This document shows positions 1 to 9,125 of a stretch of 64,000 nucleotides of DNA, piece by piece (positions within the stretch are counted from its first letter, which is position 1; each line of letters begins with the position of its first letter). The notes beneath the pieces were generated by a model that was given only the letters and a program-made list of their open reading frames with translations, was not told the origin of the DNA and made no database searches. Origin of the DNA: Chryseobacterium limigenitum (GTDB lineage: Bacteria; Bacteroidota; Bacteroidia; Flavobacteriales; Weeksellaceae). The stretch covers positions 1 through 64,000 of the forward strand of contig NZ_FPKW01000011.1 in NCBI RefSeq assembly GCF_900114875.1, written 5' to 3'. The translations under genes were made by a program, and so were the position numbers.

Positions 1-2964
1 TTCGTCATTATTTGGAGCTGCTAAAGCATCGGTATTGGATGCATTAACAATACTGTCAATCATAGACTGCTGAATATCGGATAGTTTTGCTCCCTCTATT
101 TTTGCAATAGGCTGAGTGTTGTTATACCCCCAGATAATCGTTGTAGAAATACCGTCTTTTGTGGTGTACTGTTGTAAGTTGCCTTTTGAATCGTACTTGT
201 CATAAGTCACTTCGGTGGATGGAGTATTTTGTAGATCTGTGGAAAGTACAGTATAAGGTAATACCAACCCTGAAGTTTTCACATCTGCTTCTGATTGACT
301 TATTGGATAGATAGTTTCTGTTTTTGATAAAGTTTTAGTGGTGGTTCCTATAGTTTTTGTCGTGGTTGTTTCCAATGGAATTCCCATCATGTTTTTTGAG
401 ATCATTAACTGGTTGCCTTTTTCGTGGGCGTAAGCATAAATTGTTTTCTGACTGGAATCAGAAAAATCAACATTTACAATTGTTGGGTTGGTATGTTTAT
501 AAGTATTGTCGTAAGTATAATTGGTAATTTGACTGATACCATTATTCTCATAATAATCAGTTGTCGTCATCATTTTCTTTTTTGCCCAAGCTGATGACAC
601 TTCATAGCGGTCTACCGTAAAGGTATAATTATTTCCTAAACAGACCCCATTTTCATTATGAACCGCACAAGCAACGGACTTTATCCCTATATAATAAGGT
701 CTTATCGTAAGATCAGGGAATCCCAAGCTATAATCATTTGAAAGATTATTGAAGTGATTATCAAATTCATAGATGTATGAATCTTTTTTGATAAGTCTAT
801 GCTGAGAGTTATAATATTTTCTATCGGTTAATATACCACGTGCAAACTGATTATTGGCATAAGTAAAGATTGGGCTTCTTGCATTTTTAGGATTGGTATG
901 GGACAGATTCATATATTCATCTGTTATTTCATAGCTTTCTGCGTTGTTGTTTATATTCTTATTTCTGGTAGTGACCCTATCATAAATAGTAGGCTTCCCG
1001 TTAATAGTGCTAATGTTAAAATTACCAGAATTACTAATGACCATTTGTTCACAAGTATATCCCATCTCCTGATCCTCCGCTAACTCTTGGATATAAGAAT
1101 ATTCAATATCATCTGCCATATATCTTCCTGTAGACCTATTGTTTTCATCTCTATAAATAAACTCGGTTTCATGAGTTAGTATGTCAGCATCACTTTTCGT
1201 TATCTTTTGTACCCTTATTCCACCAACAGATTTATTGTAGTGCTTGGTTTCTGAAACTTTTTCATACCATTGTGCATTCAGAGTGGCGTAGTGGCTGCTA
1301 CTTACATTTCCAACCTTTCTGATTCTGATTTTATATGAAGGTTTTATATTTTCGACAAATTCATATTCTTTATTGATCAGAAATGTTTTGAGAACAGTAT
1401 TGGTATTATCCAAAAGTTCTCCTACAAAATGCGGCCCCTCTGGTAGAGAGCCTTCCGGACCTTCACTTGGATTTGCTGTACTTTGAAAAGTAATTTTGAA
1501 ATCTACTGTATTCCCATCGGTATTAACGTTAAATACCCCTCCCAGAGGTTCAAGGTTTGAAATAAGAAAATCTTTTTTTCCTATTTGTGTTTCAGTACCT
1601 TCAAAATAAAAATCATCCAATTCGTACTGCAACCCCATTTTCCCACCTGTAGGATATTGTATTTCTTTTAAACTCCCGGAAACAGCATAGTTAATATCAG
1701 GGTTTTTATCATCTCCAAAACCGTAAATTTTATCACCATATGCAACGAAAGGAATTCCATGATTGGCTAATTTACCATTATAAAAGCCTACAAAATCTGT
1801 TTGATCTGATAATCTGTTAGGTAATGGATTGCTTTCATAATACTGAAGTTTATATTTTGAATTATCTTTCAAGTTTACAACTTCTTTTAACTTCAGTCTT
1901 TTCATCAGATATGGAATTTCAGAATCATATCCGGGAGCTAAAGGAGAATCTGTACTGGTAAAATAATCTTTTACCAGACTATAATCTGATACCAGTGCCT
2001 GCTGGGGATTTCTAACTTCTATTTTATTTAAAGAAAGTCCGTTATTGATGTCCTCACGATTACTATAAATAAACTTCACTTCACTGCCTTCAAATTCAAT
2101 GCTTTGTAGTACACTTTCAGAAAGCACATTTGTCTTTGTTACAAATTCTTCATAGGTTGTACCATTCTGGTATATACATGCTCTTGGAATTTTAAGCCCT
2201 TTGTAAAAATTATTCAAATAGCTATAACTACTTGCCTGATAATAAAACTTTATTTCTTTCCCTGTTGGTAAAAGGATTCTTGTAATGATAAAATCTGTAT
2301 TACTAAAGTCATTAGGGGCAGGAGCACTCCCGCCTACAGTTTGAGTCTGATTTCCTGCCTTGAAATAATACTTTATACCCTGATCATCCGTGAAAACAAA
2401 TGAATCTTCTATCTTGACAGTACTATAGGGAATCTGAATAATTTTTCCCGAACTGTCATAGTAAAATTCTCCTGATGCACTTCCCAAAGAGAAGGAATAG
2501 ATATCAGGTTGAGTATCAAGTGTTGAGAATTCCTCTTTGATACTTTTTGCTAAATTATAATCATTAGTGTTGCTTTGAACAGGATTGAAGCTGTCAGGAT
2601 TTATATACTGAATTTTACCTTTATCCTCACGTCCTAAAACTTGTTTAGAAAGAGACATCCCACCTACCGATAGAGACCAGCCAAGACCTACTTTAGAAGC
2701 GGTTTCTTTTACTTTTACTCCTGATGCATGATATTTCAAAGAAATCGGAAGACTAAAATCTCCTACTTTTATGGTATATATTGGAATATCAATGCCAATG
2801 GTTCCGGTATTTGTAGATGTTGGAATATCTGTATGTTTTGATAGCTGGCTGGCATCAGGCGACTTTATTGTCAGATTATATTTACTTTCCTTTGCGTCCA
2901 TAGATTGTGAATATCCAAGGATATATCCACATACAATCAGAGATGCTGCAATTATTTTTCTCAT
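1..2964 (-). CDS. RHS-like secreted protein, N-terminal 988 codons (runs off left edge)
   Basis: This frame is open from an ATG at 2964 to the window edge, so the C-terminus is missing. A signal peptide (MRKIIAASLIVCGYILGYSQ) is followed by a segment typical of Bacteroidota RHS-like proteins: IPIYTIKVGDFSLPISLKY, then YHASGVKVKETASKVGLGWS. Near the edge the text reads YDKYDSKGNLQQYTTKDG and IIWGYNNTQPIAKIEGA, the usual run-up to the RHS repeat core. Proteins of this build are very large exported surface or polymorphic-toxin-type proteins whose variable tip is C-terminal and therefore not visible here. The start lies 6 bp after the stop of the T9SS-sorted gene at 2971-4515, so the two are probably co-transcribed. 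Family assignment is good; whether it carries a toxin domain cannot be told. Confidence 0.8.
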   Translation of the reverse strand, partial: MRKIIAASLIVCGYILGYSQSMDAKESKYNLTIKSPDASQLSKHTDIPTSTNTGTIGIDIPIYTIKVGDFSLPISLKYHASGVKVKETASKVGLGWSLSVGGMSLSKQVLGREDKGKIQYINPDSFNPVQSNTNDYNLAKSIKEEFSTLDTQPDIYSFSLGSASGEFYYDSSGKIIQIPYSTVKIEDSFVFTDDQGIKYYFKAGNQTQTVGGSAPAPNDFSNTDFIITRILLPTGKEIKFYYQASSYSYLNNFYKGLKIPRACIYQNGTTYEEFVTKTNVLSESVLQSIEFEGSEVKFIYSNREDINNGLSLNKIEVRNPQQALVSDYSLVKDYFTSTDSPLAPGYDSEIPYLMKRLKLKEVVNLKDNSKYKLQYYESNPLPNRLSDQTDFVGFYNGKLANHGIPFVAYGDKIYGFGDDKNPDINYAVSGSLKEIQYPTGGKMGLQYELDDFYFEGTETQIGKKDFLISNLEPLGGVFNVNTDGNTVDFKITFQSTANPSEGPEGSLPEGPHFVGELLDNTNTVLKTFLINKEYEFVENIKPSYKIRIRKVGNVSSSHYATLNAQWYEKVSETKHYNKSVGGIRVQKITKSDADILTHETEFIYRDENNRSTGRYMADDIEYSYIQELAEDQEMGYTCEQMVISNSGNFNISTINGKPTIYDRVTTRNKNINNNAESYEITDEYMNLSHTNPKNARSPIFTYANNQFARGILTDRKYYNSQHRLIKKDSYIYEFDNHFNNLSNDYSLGFPDLTIRPYYIGIKSVACAVHNENGVCLGNNYTFTVDRYEVSSAWAKKKMMTTTDYYENNGISQITNYTYDNTYKHTNPTIVNVDFSDSSQKTIYAYAHEKGNQLMISKNMMGIPLETTTTKTIGTTTKTLSKTETIYPISQSEADVKTSGLVLPYTVLSTDLQNTPSTEVTYDKYDSKGNLQQYTTKDGISTTIIWGYNNTQPIAKIEGAKLSDIQQSMIDSIVNASNTDALAAPNNDE

Positions 2965-2970
2965 TTGTGT

Positions 2971-4515
2971 TTATTTCTTAATTAATTTAGCGCTAGCCGT
3001 TTTATTCATATCAGTTTTAACAGTAACCAAATAAGCTCCCTGAATCAAATTCTGAGTATTGATCTTGGTTACTTTGTTTTTGGTTTTCAAACTCTGCAAT
3101 TGTCGTCCTGACATATCATACAAAATAATATCTGCATCCTTGAAATCAAATCCAATTTCAACATAAGTGTAATCTGAAACAGGATTCGGATAGATCTTGA
3201 TATCCTGTTTTACAATCAATTGATCGATTTGCTTGTCTCCAAGCTTAATGATCTTCCATTTTTCTTTCCCAAGTTCCTCAGCACTGGTTCCTGCTAAAAT
3301 AATTGAACCGTCACTGTTAAGTTTTATATCAGATAATCTTTCTTCTTTCTTATTTGATTGACCTTGAACATGTTTTCGCCATTGTTCATTACCGTTTTGA
3401 TCTAAATAAAGCATCCAGAATTTCTCATCATCGGCTTCAATTCTTCCCTCAGCTTGTGTATAGCCACCTAAAAGGAACCCTTTTGAAGTTTTATCATCGG
3501 AATTGTGTAGGACACTCATTCCCATCAAAACATCTCTGTTTTTGAAATTGTAAGATTTTTGCCAGATTTCTTCTCCTTTTTCATTCAAAGAGATTAACCA
3601 TAAATCCGTACCTTCTTCAATTCCAACGGTTTTGTTTCCTGATCTCTCGGATCTGGATTCACCTCCAATTAGAAATCCTGTAGATGTTAAAGCGAGCGTT
3701 CTCAAATGATCATCACCTTTTCCACCGAAGTTCTTTTCCCATTCAACCTTTCCTTCTTTGGAAAGTTTAATAATCCAATAATCTCCTTCACCAAAGTTTT
3801 CAGTTTTCTTTGAACCTCCTGCATTGCTTCTGGAATAGATCCCTAACAAAGCTCCGCCATCTCTAGTTGGAATCATTTTTTCAACTTCATCCAAACCTTT
3901 TCCACCTAAAATTAACTGTGATGATTCTTTTCCGTTTTTATCTAATTTGATAATTAAAATATCCTTAGAGCCGTAACCTTTAGCTGAATTCTGAACATTT
4001 CCGGCAACGAAAAATCCCAAATCTGTAGTCTGAATAACAGATCTTGCCTCTTCATCAGAAGAACTTCCTAAAGTTTTTTGCCAAAGCTCATCTCCGAATT
4101 CATTAATTCTAATCAACCATAAATCTGAACCTCCTTTGGAATCATCTTTTTTATCCAGCCCTTTCCCGCTGTAAGAAGTTCCTGCTAATAAATTCCCGCC
4201 TTCCTGAGTAGCAACTGTAGCAGATAGGAAGTCGTGGTTATTTCCTACAAAGAATTTCTCCCAAACTTCTTCTCCTTGTTGGTTAAGTTTGACTAAGTGG
4301 AAATCATAACCGTTATTCTGCTTACTGCCTCCTGCCTGAAGCTTATCGCCTTGAATGCTGCTTCCTGTAATAAGGTACTGCTGATCTATTGTTGTGGTAA
4401 CTTGGCTTAAAAAATCCTGTGTATTGGATTTAATATCCTTTTGCCAAATGACTTCCTGAGAATACAATACAGCAGTCGTGCACATCATAAGTGCACCCAT
4501 ATAAAGTTTTTTCAT
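2971..4515 (-). CDS. T9SS type A sorting-domain protein with beta-propeller-like repeats
   Basis: A 514-residue exported protein. Residues 1-19 form a signal peptide ending LYSQ. Residues about 25-430 are repeats of roughly 50-60 residues built on W-x-K-x-(L/F)-G, a D-x-L(R/W) pair and an aromatic plus GG(Y/E)S strand, which suggests a propeller. Residues about 438-514 form a type A C-terminal sorting domain, beginning IYPNPVSDYTYVEI and ending with a Lys-rich strand (SAKLIKK). That domain directs export through the type 9 secretion system and attachment or release at the cell surface. It is the first gene of a likely two-gene operon with the RHS-like gene. A -7-like element lies about 110 bp upstream at 4625-4632. 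The ligand is unknown. Confidence 0.85.
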   Translation of the reverse strand: MKKLYMGALMMCTTAVLYSQEVIWQKDIKSNTQDFLSQVTTTIDQQYLITGSSIQGDKLQAGGSKQNNGYDFHLVKLNQQGEEVWEKFFVGNNHDFLSATVATQEGGNLLAGTSYSGKGLDKKDDSKGGSDLWLIRINEFGDELWQKTLGSSSDEEARSVIQTTDLGFFVAGNVQNSAKGYGSKDILIIKLDKNGKESSQLILGGKGLDEVEKMIPTRDGGALLGIYSRSNAGGSKKTENFGEGDYWIIKLSKEGKVEWEKNFGGKGDDHLRTLALTSTGFLIGGESRSERSGNKTVGIEEGTDLWLISLNEKGEEIWQKSYNFKNRDVLMGMSVLHNSDDKTSKGFLLGGYTQAEGRIEADDEKFWMLYLDQNGNEQWRKHVQGQSNKKEERLSDIKLNSDGSIILAGTSAEELGKEKWKIIKLGDKQIDQLIVKQDIKIYPNPVSDYTYVEIGFDFKDADIILYDMSGRQLQSLKTKNKVTKINTQNLIQGAYLVTVKTDMNKTASAKLIKK

Positions 4516-5091
4516 ACTTGTGTTATTGTTAGTTGATATATTTTGTTGATATAACTGTGCATAGAAAATGCACCCTTTTTTCAGTGTAATTCTTTTTCAT
4601 TTTGTGTTTTCATTTAATTTTTTGCAAATTTAACATAATTTTCAATAGGTTTTGATTTATTTTTGGCGCTTTTTTATCATATCTATTTGGTTTAATGTTC
4701 TGTAGCAAAGATATATCTGCACAGCGACAAACCATGTCGTATTATATGATAGATGCATTTTTATTTGTTTTGGTTGGAATACATATAAAATTTATTCAAA
4801 AGAGTGACAGTCGTTTTGTTTAAAAGGGCTTGGCTCAAATAAACTGACAATATTGTGACTTGCAATAATGAACTTATACATTTGGCAAGTGCTTTTTATA
4901 ATTTTGTCGGAGGTTGAAAAAATAAGACTTAAAACAAATATATTTTTGTCAATATATATTTGCCGGTTTATCCCAGAAACAAAAAAAGTCACTCAAGTTG
5001 AGAAATTTTAAAAACACAAATGACGAAAAAAAATATTCAACTTAAAATACAATATAAGTGAATATTTTTATTCAAAACCCTAGCTGTATGG
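4516..5091. other. AT-rich intergenic stretch, no convincing gene
   Basis: This 576-bp gap holds the candidate promoter of the T9SS gene and a direct repeat (GTTGATATA at about 4531 and 4545). A 66-codon open frame at 4792-4992 on the minus strand has no recognisable motif, no good ribosome site and AT-driven composition, so it is not called. Confidence 0.6.
4625..4632 (-). promoter_or_regulatory. Candidate -7 element for the T9SS/RHS operon
   Basis: On the minus strand this reads TAAATTTG, a perfect match to the Bacteroidota -7 consensus TAnnTTTG. No TTG was found at the expected -33 distance, so the call rests on one box. It implies a leader of about 100 nt that contains a small hairpin (GTGCAT-N5-ATGCAC, 4557-4573). 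Confidence 0.45.
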
Positions 5092-5973
5092 TTATAAAAG
5101 TTCGTAAATCGAATAATTTAAGAAATACATAAAGATAGGAAGATTCGAATTTTTGAAAATTAATTTAAATTTAGTTTTCAATCTATATAAAAAACTAGCC
5201 TGATAATTCAGAAGTTTAAAAATTTCCTCTGAATCTTTGTAACTTTCGGGAACTTGTTGGTTATTAATTGTTTTGATACCTCTTCTTTTCATGGTATCAT
5301 GTATAACATATGCAAATGAATCTTTTGCATTTTGCTTCGAACTTTGTTGAGATATTCCATCAGAATGGAGTCTGTATTTATATAGTACCTCGTTAATATA
5401 CTTGACGTTTCCTAATTCTAAAATTTTTAAATATAAATCCTGGTCAACAGCACTTTTCAAATCAGGATTGATTCCCTGCGTTTTTAGATACGTTTCTCTT
5501 CTAAAAGTAAAAAAATGTGCAAATTGAATTGGACAATTAAAAAAATAAAGATTGTTATAAATTTGCTTAGTATTACCAAATATCTTTTGTTGGGACAATT
5601 CTTTATCACACATCATCATTTTAGAATATGTAGCAACTATATTATTGTTACCATATTGCTGGATTGACTTCTCTAATGCTGTCGGATAAAGAGCGTCATC
5701 CGGGTCAAGATATCCACAGACTTCTCCAGTAGCATATTCCATGCATTTTCTTTTGGTAAACCCACAACCTTTATTCTCTCCATTTTCATATAATTGAAAT
5801 CTTTTATCCTGCTTAATAGTTTCCTTAATAATATCTACTGAATTATCTGTAGAAGCATCATCAACAATAATAACCTCCCAGTTTTTATATGTCTGATTTA
5901 TCAATGAAATATAACAGTCTCTAAAAAAATTTCCATTATTGTAATTAGCAATTAGAATTGAAATCTTCTTCAT
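5092..5973 (-). CDS. Family 2 (GT-A) glycosyltransferase
   Basis: A 293-residue sugar transferase. The N-terminal GT-A fold shows the nucleotide-binding strand ISILIANYNN (residues 4-13), VIIVDDAST (34-42) and the metal-binding acidic motif LDPDD (89-93). A second-domain signature is AVDQDLYLKI. Such enzymes move a sugar from a nucleotide donor to a growing glycan on the cytoplasmic face of the membrane. I chose the Met at 5973 rather than the one seven codons upstream because the GT-A strand normally starts at the extreme N-terminus. The gene stands alone between two long AT-rich spacers with no other glycan genes nearby, so its acceptor is unknown and acquisition by transfer is possible. 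The C-terminal region is hydrophobic but not clearly membrane-spanning. Confidence 0.85.
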   Translation of the reverse strand: MKKISILIANYNNGNFFRDCYISLINQTYKNWEVIIVDDASTDNSVDIIKETIKQDKRFQLYENGENKGCGFTKRKCMEYATGEVCGYLDPDDALYPTALEKSIQQYGNNNIVATYSKMMMCDKELSQQKIFGNTKQIYNNLYFFNCPIQFAHFFTFRRETYLKTQGINPDLKSAVDQDLYLKILELGNVKYINEVLYKYRLHSDGISQQSSKQNAKDSFAYVIHDTMKRRGIKTINNQQVPESYKDSEEIFKLLNYQASFLYRLKTKFKLIFKNSNLPIFMYFLNYSIYELL

Positions 5974-6375
5974 TATGTTAAATTGTAATTGCAATATTAA
6001 AAAAAAAATATTTTAGAAAATCAAGATGAAATTCAATATTTAAAAAAAATAACACATAAAAATAACATATTTACATTAATTATTTATTTTATTTATAGCA
6101 TTTCTAAAAAAAATATCAATATTTGTAAATACCATAAATCTATTAAATTTATCTCATATATCATATTTTAACACACTTCTACCTAACTCAAACTAATATT
6201 TCGGGGATTTCGGGGATCTCTGGGATAAATACTTTTGAGATTTTGAGTATGGTTCTGATTTTATTCGCGGATAGATGAAGTAAGTGTGTAATACTTAGTC
6301 TACTATTCATCCCAATTAAAATCATAAAAATAGATGCTGATTTGTAATGGAAAATAAATAAAAATAAAAAAACTC
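5974..6375. other. AT-rich spacer between glycosyltransferase and cold-shock gene
   Basis: About 400 bp of very AT-rich sequence with poly-A/T runs and a short G-rich imperfect repeat (TTTCGGGGATTTCGGGGAT near 6201). No open frame with a coding signature was seen. It ends at the -33 box of the cold-shock promoter. Confidence 0.6.
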
Positions 6376-6404
6376 TTGTTTTTAATAAATAATGTGTACA
6401 TTTG
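6376..6404 (+). promoter_or_regulatory. Promoter of the cold-shock gene (TTG-N18-TACATTTG)
   Basis: TTG at 6376-6378 and TACATTTG at 6397-6404 are separated by 18 nt, matching the Bacteroidota housekeeping promoter (TTG, 17-23 nt, TAnnTTTG). Transcription should start near 6410, about 265 nt before the coding start. Confidence 0.7.
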
Positions 6405-6409
6405 TAAAA

Positions 6410-6676
6410 TAATCAGGCTACTGCCGACGCTTCTTCTGAAACTTTTGAGTTTACTCTTTTTATCAGTTTTCGCTTTTACAGCCGCTAATTTTTGTCGTCA
6501 ATATAACAGGTGCAGTACCTTTTTTCAACTTGAATATTTTCAAGATTCTAAAAAATATCAACATCATTTCTTGCTTACAAATCGATTTATTATTGTTTTG
6601 ACATCAATATCAAAGCAGTAATGGCAACAGCCAAAAACAGTTTATCAGTAATACAATAATTTTATAATACATTACA
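6410..6676 (+). promoter_or_regulatory. Long 5' leader of the cold-shock mRNA
   Basis: The space between the predicted transcription start and the cold-shock ATG is about 265 nt. Long structured leaders are a known feature of cspA-type mRNAs, where they act as temperature-sensing elements. An 81-codon open frame over this stretch starts inside the promoter itself, so it cannot be the gene. Its role as a thermosensor is inferred from the family and not visible as a specific structure. Confidence 0.5.
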
Positions 6677-6868
6677 ATGCAACAAGGAACAGTAAAATTC
6701 TTTAACGATGCCAAAGGATTTGGTTTTATTACACCATCAACAGGTGGACAAGATGTTTTCGTACATACTTCAGGTTTAGTAGATAATATTCGTGAAAATG
6801 ATGTCGTAACATTCGATTTACAAAACGGAGCAAAAGGGGTTAACGCAGTTAACGTGAAAATAGCTTAA
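6677..6868 (+). CDS. Cold-shock protein (CspA family)
   Basis: A 63-residue single cold-shock domain, normal family length. It carries both RNA-binding motifs: RNP1 KGFGFITP (residues 13-20) and RNP2 VFVHTS (27-32). These proteins bind single-stranded RNA and DNA and melt secondary structure, helping translation at low temperature; several paralogues are usual. The gene is monocistronic: its own promoter lies at 6376-6404, there is a long leader, and a clear terminator follows at 6901-6932. Which csp paralogue it is cannot be decided, so no symbol is given. Confidence 0.95.
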   Translation: MQQGTVKFFNDAKGFGFITPSTGGQDVFVHTSGLVDNIRENDVVTFDLQNGAKGVNAVNVKIA

Positions 6869-6900
6869 TTTTTGAGGATTAATAATCTTCAATCATATAT

Positions 6901-6932
6901 AAGCAGATAATTTATTTTATCTGCTTTTTTTT
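6901..6932 (+). terminator. Rho-independent terminator of the cold-shock gene
   Basis: A perfect 10-bp stem (AAGCAGATAA with TTATCTGCTT) has a 6-nt loop and is followed by a T-tract. Confidence 0.85.
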
Positions 6933-7141
6933 GTTCCAATAATTACCTTTCCCCCTGTTATTGTATGTTCTCATCATTGCCATCTTCTAAAATTTATGTA
7001 CTAAGATATTAATATTCATACTTGCTCCAACAGATGCAAATAAAACAAGAACATTTCTAAAATTTGGGTATAAAAACAAAAAAGAGAAAGTGCAATTATT
7101 TAATTTTCAATAATATACAAATTCTCTTTTTGATTAAAAAG

Positions 7142-7213
7142 TGACCGCAGAAGGATTCGAACCCTCACTGTTGGAGCCGAAATCCAAAGTTCTATCCATT
7201 AAACTATGCAGCC
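7142..7213 (-). tRNA. tRNA-Arg (anticodon TCG)
   Basis: A full cloverleaf folds on the minus strand. The acceptor is GGCTGCA/TGCGGTC with two G-U pairs, the D stem GTTT/GAAC, the anticodon stem TTGGA/TCCAA with loop TTTCGGC, and the T stem GAGGG/CCTTC with loop TTCGAAT. The loop places TCG at positions 34-36, reading CGN arginine codons. The discriminator base is A and CCA is not encoded. Length is 72 nt. Confidence 0.9.
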
Positions 7214-7297
7214 GGTTGGGTTTTAGTGCGGGAGAGTTTTAGGGTTTATTAAATACACAAACATACCTTTACTCTAAAACTCTCCAACTCTATGACT

Positions 7298-9055
7298 CTA
7301 AAACGTAATCTTCACTCCTCCCAAAATCTGCGCTCCAAGAACTTTATATCCTTTGTACGTCTGATAATTTGAGTTGAAAAGATTGTTTCCGATCGCGAAA
7401 ATACTGAAATTTTTGTAAATTTTATACTCTGCCGAAAGGTTTAAATCTGCATACCCCCCAACTTTATCGTCGGTATTCTCTGTTGACTGATACATCATCG
7501 GACTTCCAACTCCCTCAATAGCAAAGGAGTTCGTTGTTCTGTCGCTTGCAAAAATCCCTTTAAAACCTAGTAATAATTTTTTATCAAGCATCGTATATTT
7601 AGCGCCAATACTCGCATTAAGCAATGGAACGTTGTAGATATTTTCGTAATTTTTCAGATCAAATTTTGTAAACTTTACCTCTGCGTCTACAATCAAGTTT
7701 TCTAATGGGAAATACTGTAGACTTCCTTTAATATCGCTCACATTTCCATCATCATAAACTGCAGAGAACGTGTTTGCATAGTTATAAGCAGAACGGTTAA
7801 GCGTATAAATATTATCAAACAGATCATTCGCCTTAAAGAACATAATATCTCTCATTTTTCCATAACCTGCAGAGAAATCATATTTGAAAGTTTCATCAAT
7901 ATCACCTCTTAAACCAACATAAAAATGATATTTGGTTTCAGTCGGTTTTAAATATTGATCAGAAACAATGAAAGGATTTTGCTGTAAAAGATCTGAATAG
8001 GTGTTTAATTTTAATCCTCCATCTACTCCACCATAAAATTTAAATTCTTTCGCCGCCGCAAACTGGAATTCAGCCTGTGGGAACCAATACGTTTTACTGT
8101 TTTTCATTTGTTCAGCTAACAAATCATTATTGTTTTTAGCATTTAAAAATGAAAAAGATGAGCCTAACATCAAATAAGAATCTCCTTTTCTGAAAGTAAC
8201 TTTCGGAGTTAAACTTGTATTAAAAAAGTTAGAAGAGTTTTTGTCTCTGATCGCAAATTCCGATTTCACAGCTTCCAAACCAACTCCCAAGTCTGCATTT
8301 AAAGTAATTCCGGAACCTCCGACCTCAACGCCATGTTTAGACAGATTTGCCAAGATAGAAACCTGATTTTCCTTTGCATCAAAATGATCTTTCAAGAACG
8401 AAGATTTCACTCTTACATCATTTAAAATTTCATTTGAATAAAAGTCATAATAACCATTTACTTTAAACTGATTAACTCTTTGATCCAAGTCTACATCACC
8501 CGGTTCTAAAGCATAAATTCCGTAATAATTGTTGTTATTTAAGCCATATTCAGCATTTAAGTTGAACTTACCTTTTTCTCCGTAAGAATTCAAGAAAGCT
8601 CCAACTGTTGCAGCACTTTGTTTAGAATCCCAGGCATATTCTTTTTTCAACCCTAAAGTAGAAAGAAAATGAGCATCCAAGCCAACTTCCAGCTTATTTT
8701 CAAGCGTTTTTGAAATGTTCATGTCACCCAAAATCTTCCCATAATTACCCATTCCGAATTGCAGATAATTATTCTGAGCAGTGCCCTCAAACTTTGGAGT
8801 AACATCTTGCCCCTGAATGGTTGATGTTTTAAAATCAGAAACCGCAGGAACGTCTGTAATGGTATATTTTACAGGGTTTTGAGATTTCTCTTCCGGTGGA
8901 TAATTTTTAATTGTTTCCACAGAAGTTTTCTTTTTTTCGATCTTTTTTATTTCCGGTTCTCTTTTTTTATTAAGAATCAGTTTTTCTTCTTTGATCTGGG
9001 AAAACGCAACAGACGACATCCCCAGAAATATGATTGGAAGAATATATTTCATCAT
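7298..9055 (-). CDS. TonB-dependent-receptor-like outer-membrane barrel without plug
   Basis: A 585-residue protein with a signal peptide (MMKYILPIIFLGMSSVAFSQ). It continues into a charged Lys/Glu linker (about 22-60) and then a long series of amphipathic strands with alternating aromatic residues, ending in a terminal strand LGGVKITF that closes with Phe, as outer-membrane barrels do. It resembles the barrel half of TonB-dependent receptors; I see no carboxypeptidase-like domain or plug, so it may be a TonB-independent channel or a partner protein. It follows the TPR gene at 9126-12089 on the same strand with about 70 bp between, a likely operon. The substrate is unknown. Two ATGs in a row make the start uncertain by one codon. 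Confidence 0.7.
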   Translation of the reverse strand: MMKYILPIIFLGMSSVAFSQIKEEKLILNKKREPEIKKIEKKKTSVETIKNYPPEEKSQNPVKYTITDVPAVSDFKTSTIQGQDVTPKFEGTAQNNYLQFGMGNYGKILGDMNISKTLENKLEVGLDAHFLSTLGLKKEYAWDSKQSAATVGAFLNSYGEKGKFNLNAEYGLNNNNYYGIYALEPGDVDLDQRVNQFKVNGYYDFYSNEILNDVRVKSSFLKDHFDAKENQVSILANLSKHGVEVGGSGITLNADLGVGLEAVKSEFAIRDKNSSNFFNTSLTPKVTFRKGDSYLMLGSSFSFLNAKNNNDLLAEQMKNSKTYWFPQAEFQFAAAKEFKFYGGVDGGLKLNTYSDLLQQNPFIVSDQYLKPTETKYHFYVGLRGDIDETFKYDFSAGYGKMRDIMFFKANDLFDNIYTLNRSAYNYANTFSAVYDDGNVSDIKGSLQYFPLENLIVDAEVKFTKFDLKNYENIYNVPLLNASIGAKYTMLDKKLLLGFKGIFASDRTTNSFAIEGVGSPMMYQSTENTDDKVGGYADLNLSAEYKIYKNFSIFAIGNNLFNSNYQTYKGYKVLGAQILGGVKITF

Positions 9056-9125
9056 AATTTATCAATATTTAAAATGTAGCGTCCCTAAATCCTAAGCCCT
9101 AAATCCTGCTACTTTTTTACTACTT

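Noticed and set aside
898..3034. Short plus-strand open frames within 1-2964
   Set aside because: They lie antisense to one long continuous minus-strand coding frame and have no own signature.
4792..4992. 66-codon open frame on the minus strand
   Set aside because: Composition follows AT content, no ribosome site or motif, and no neighbours that would explain it.
6376..6621. 81-codon open frame ahead of the cold-shock gene
   Set aside because: It begins at the TTG of the -33 promoter box, lies in the mRNA leader and has no protein signature.
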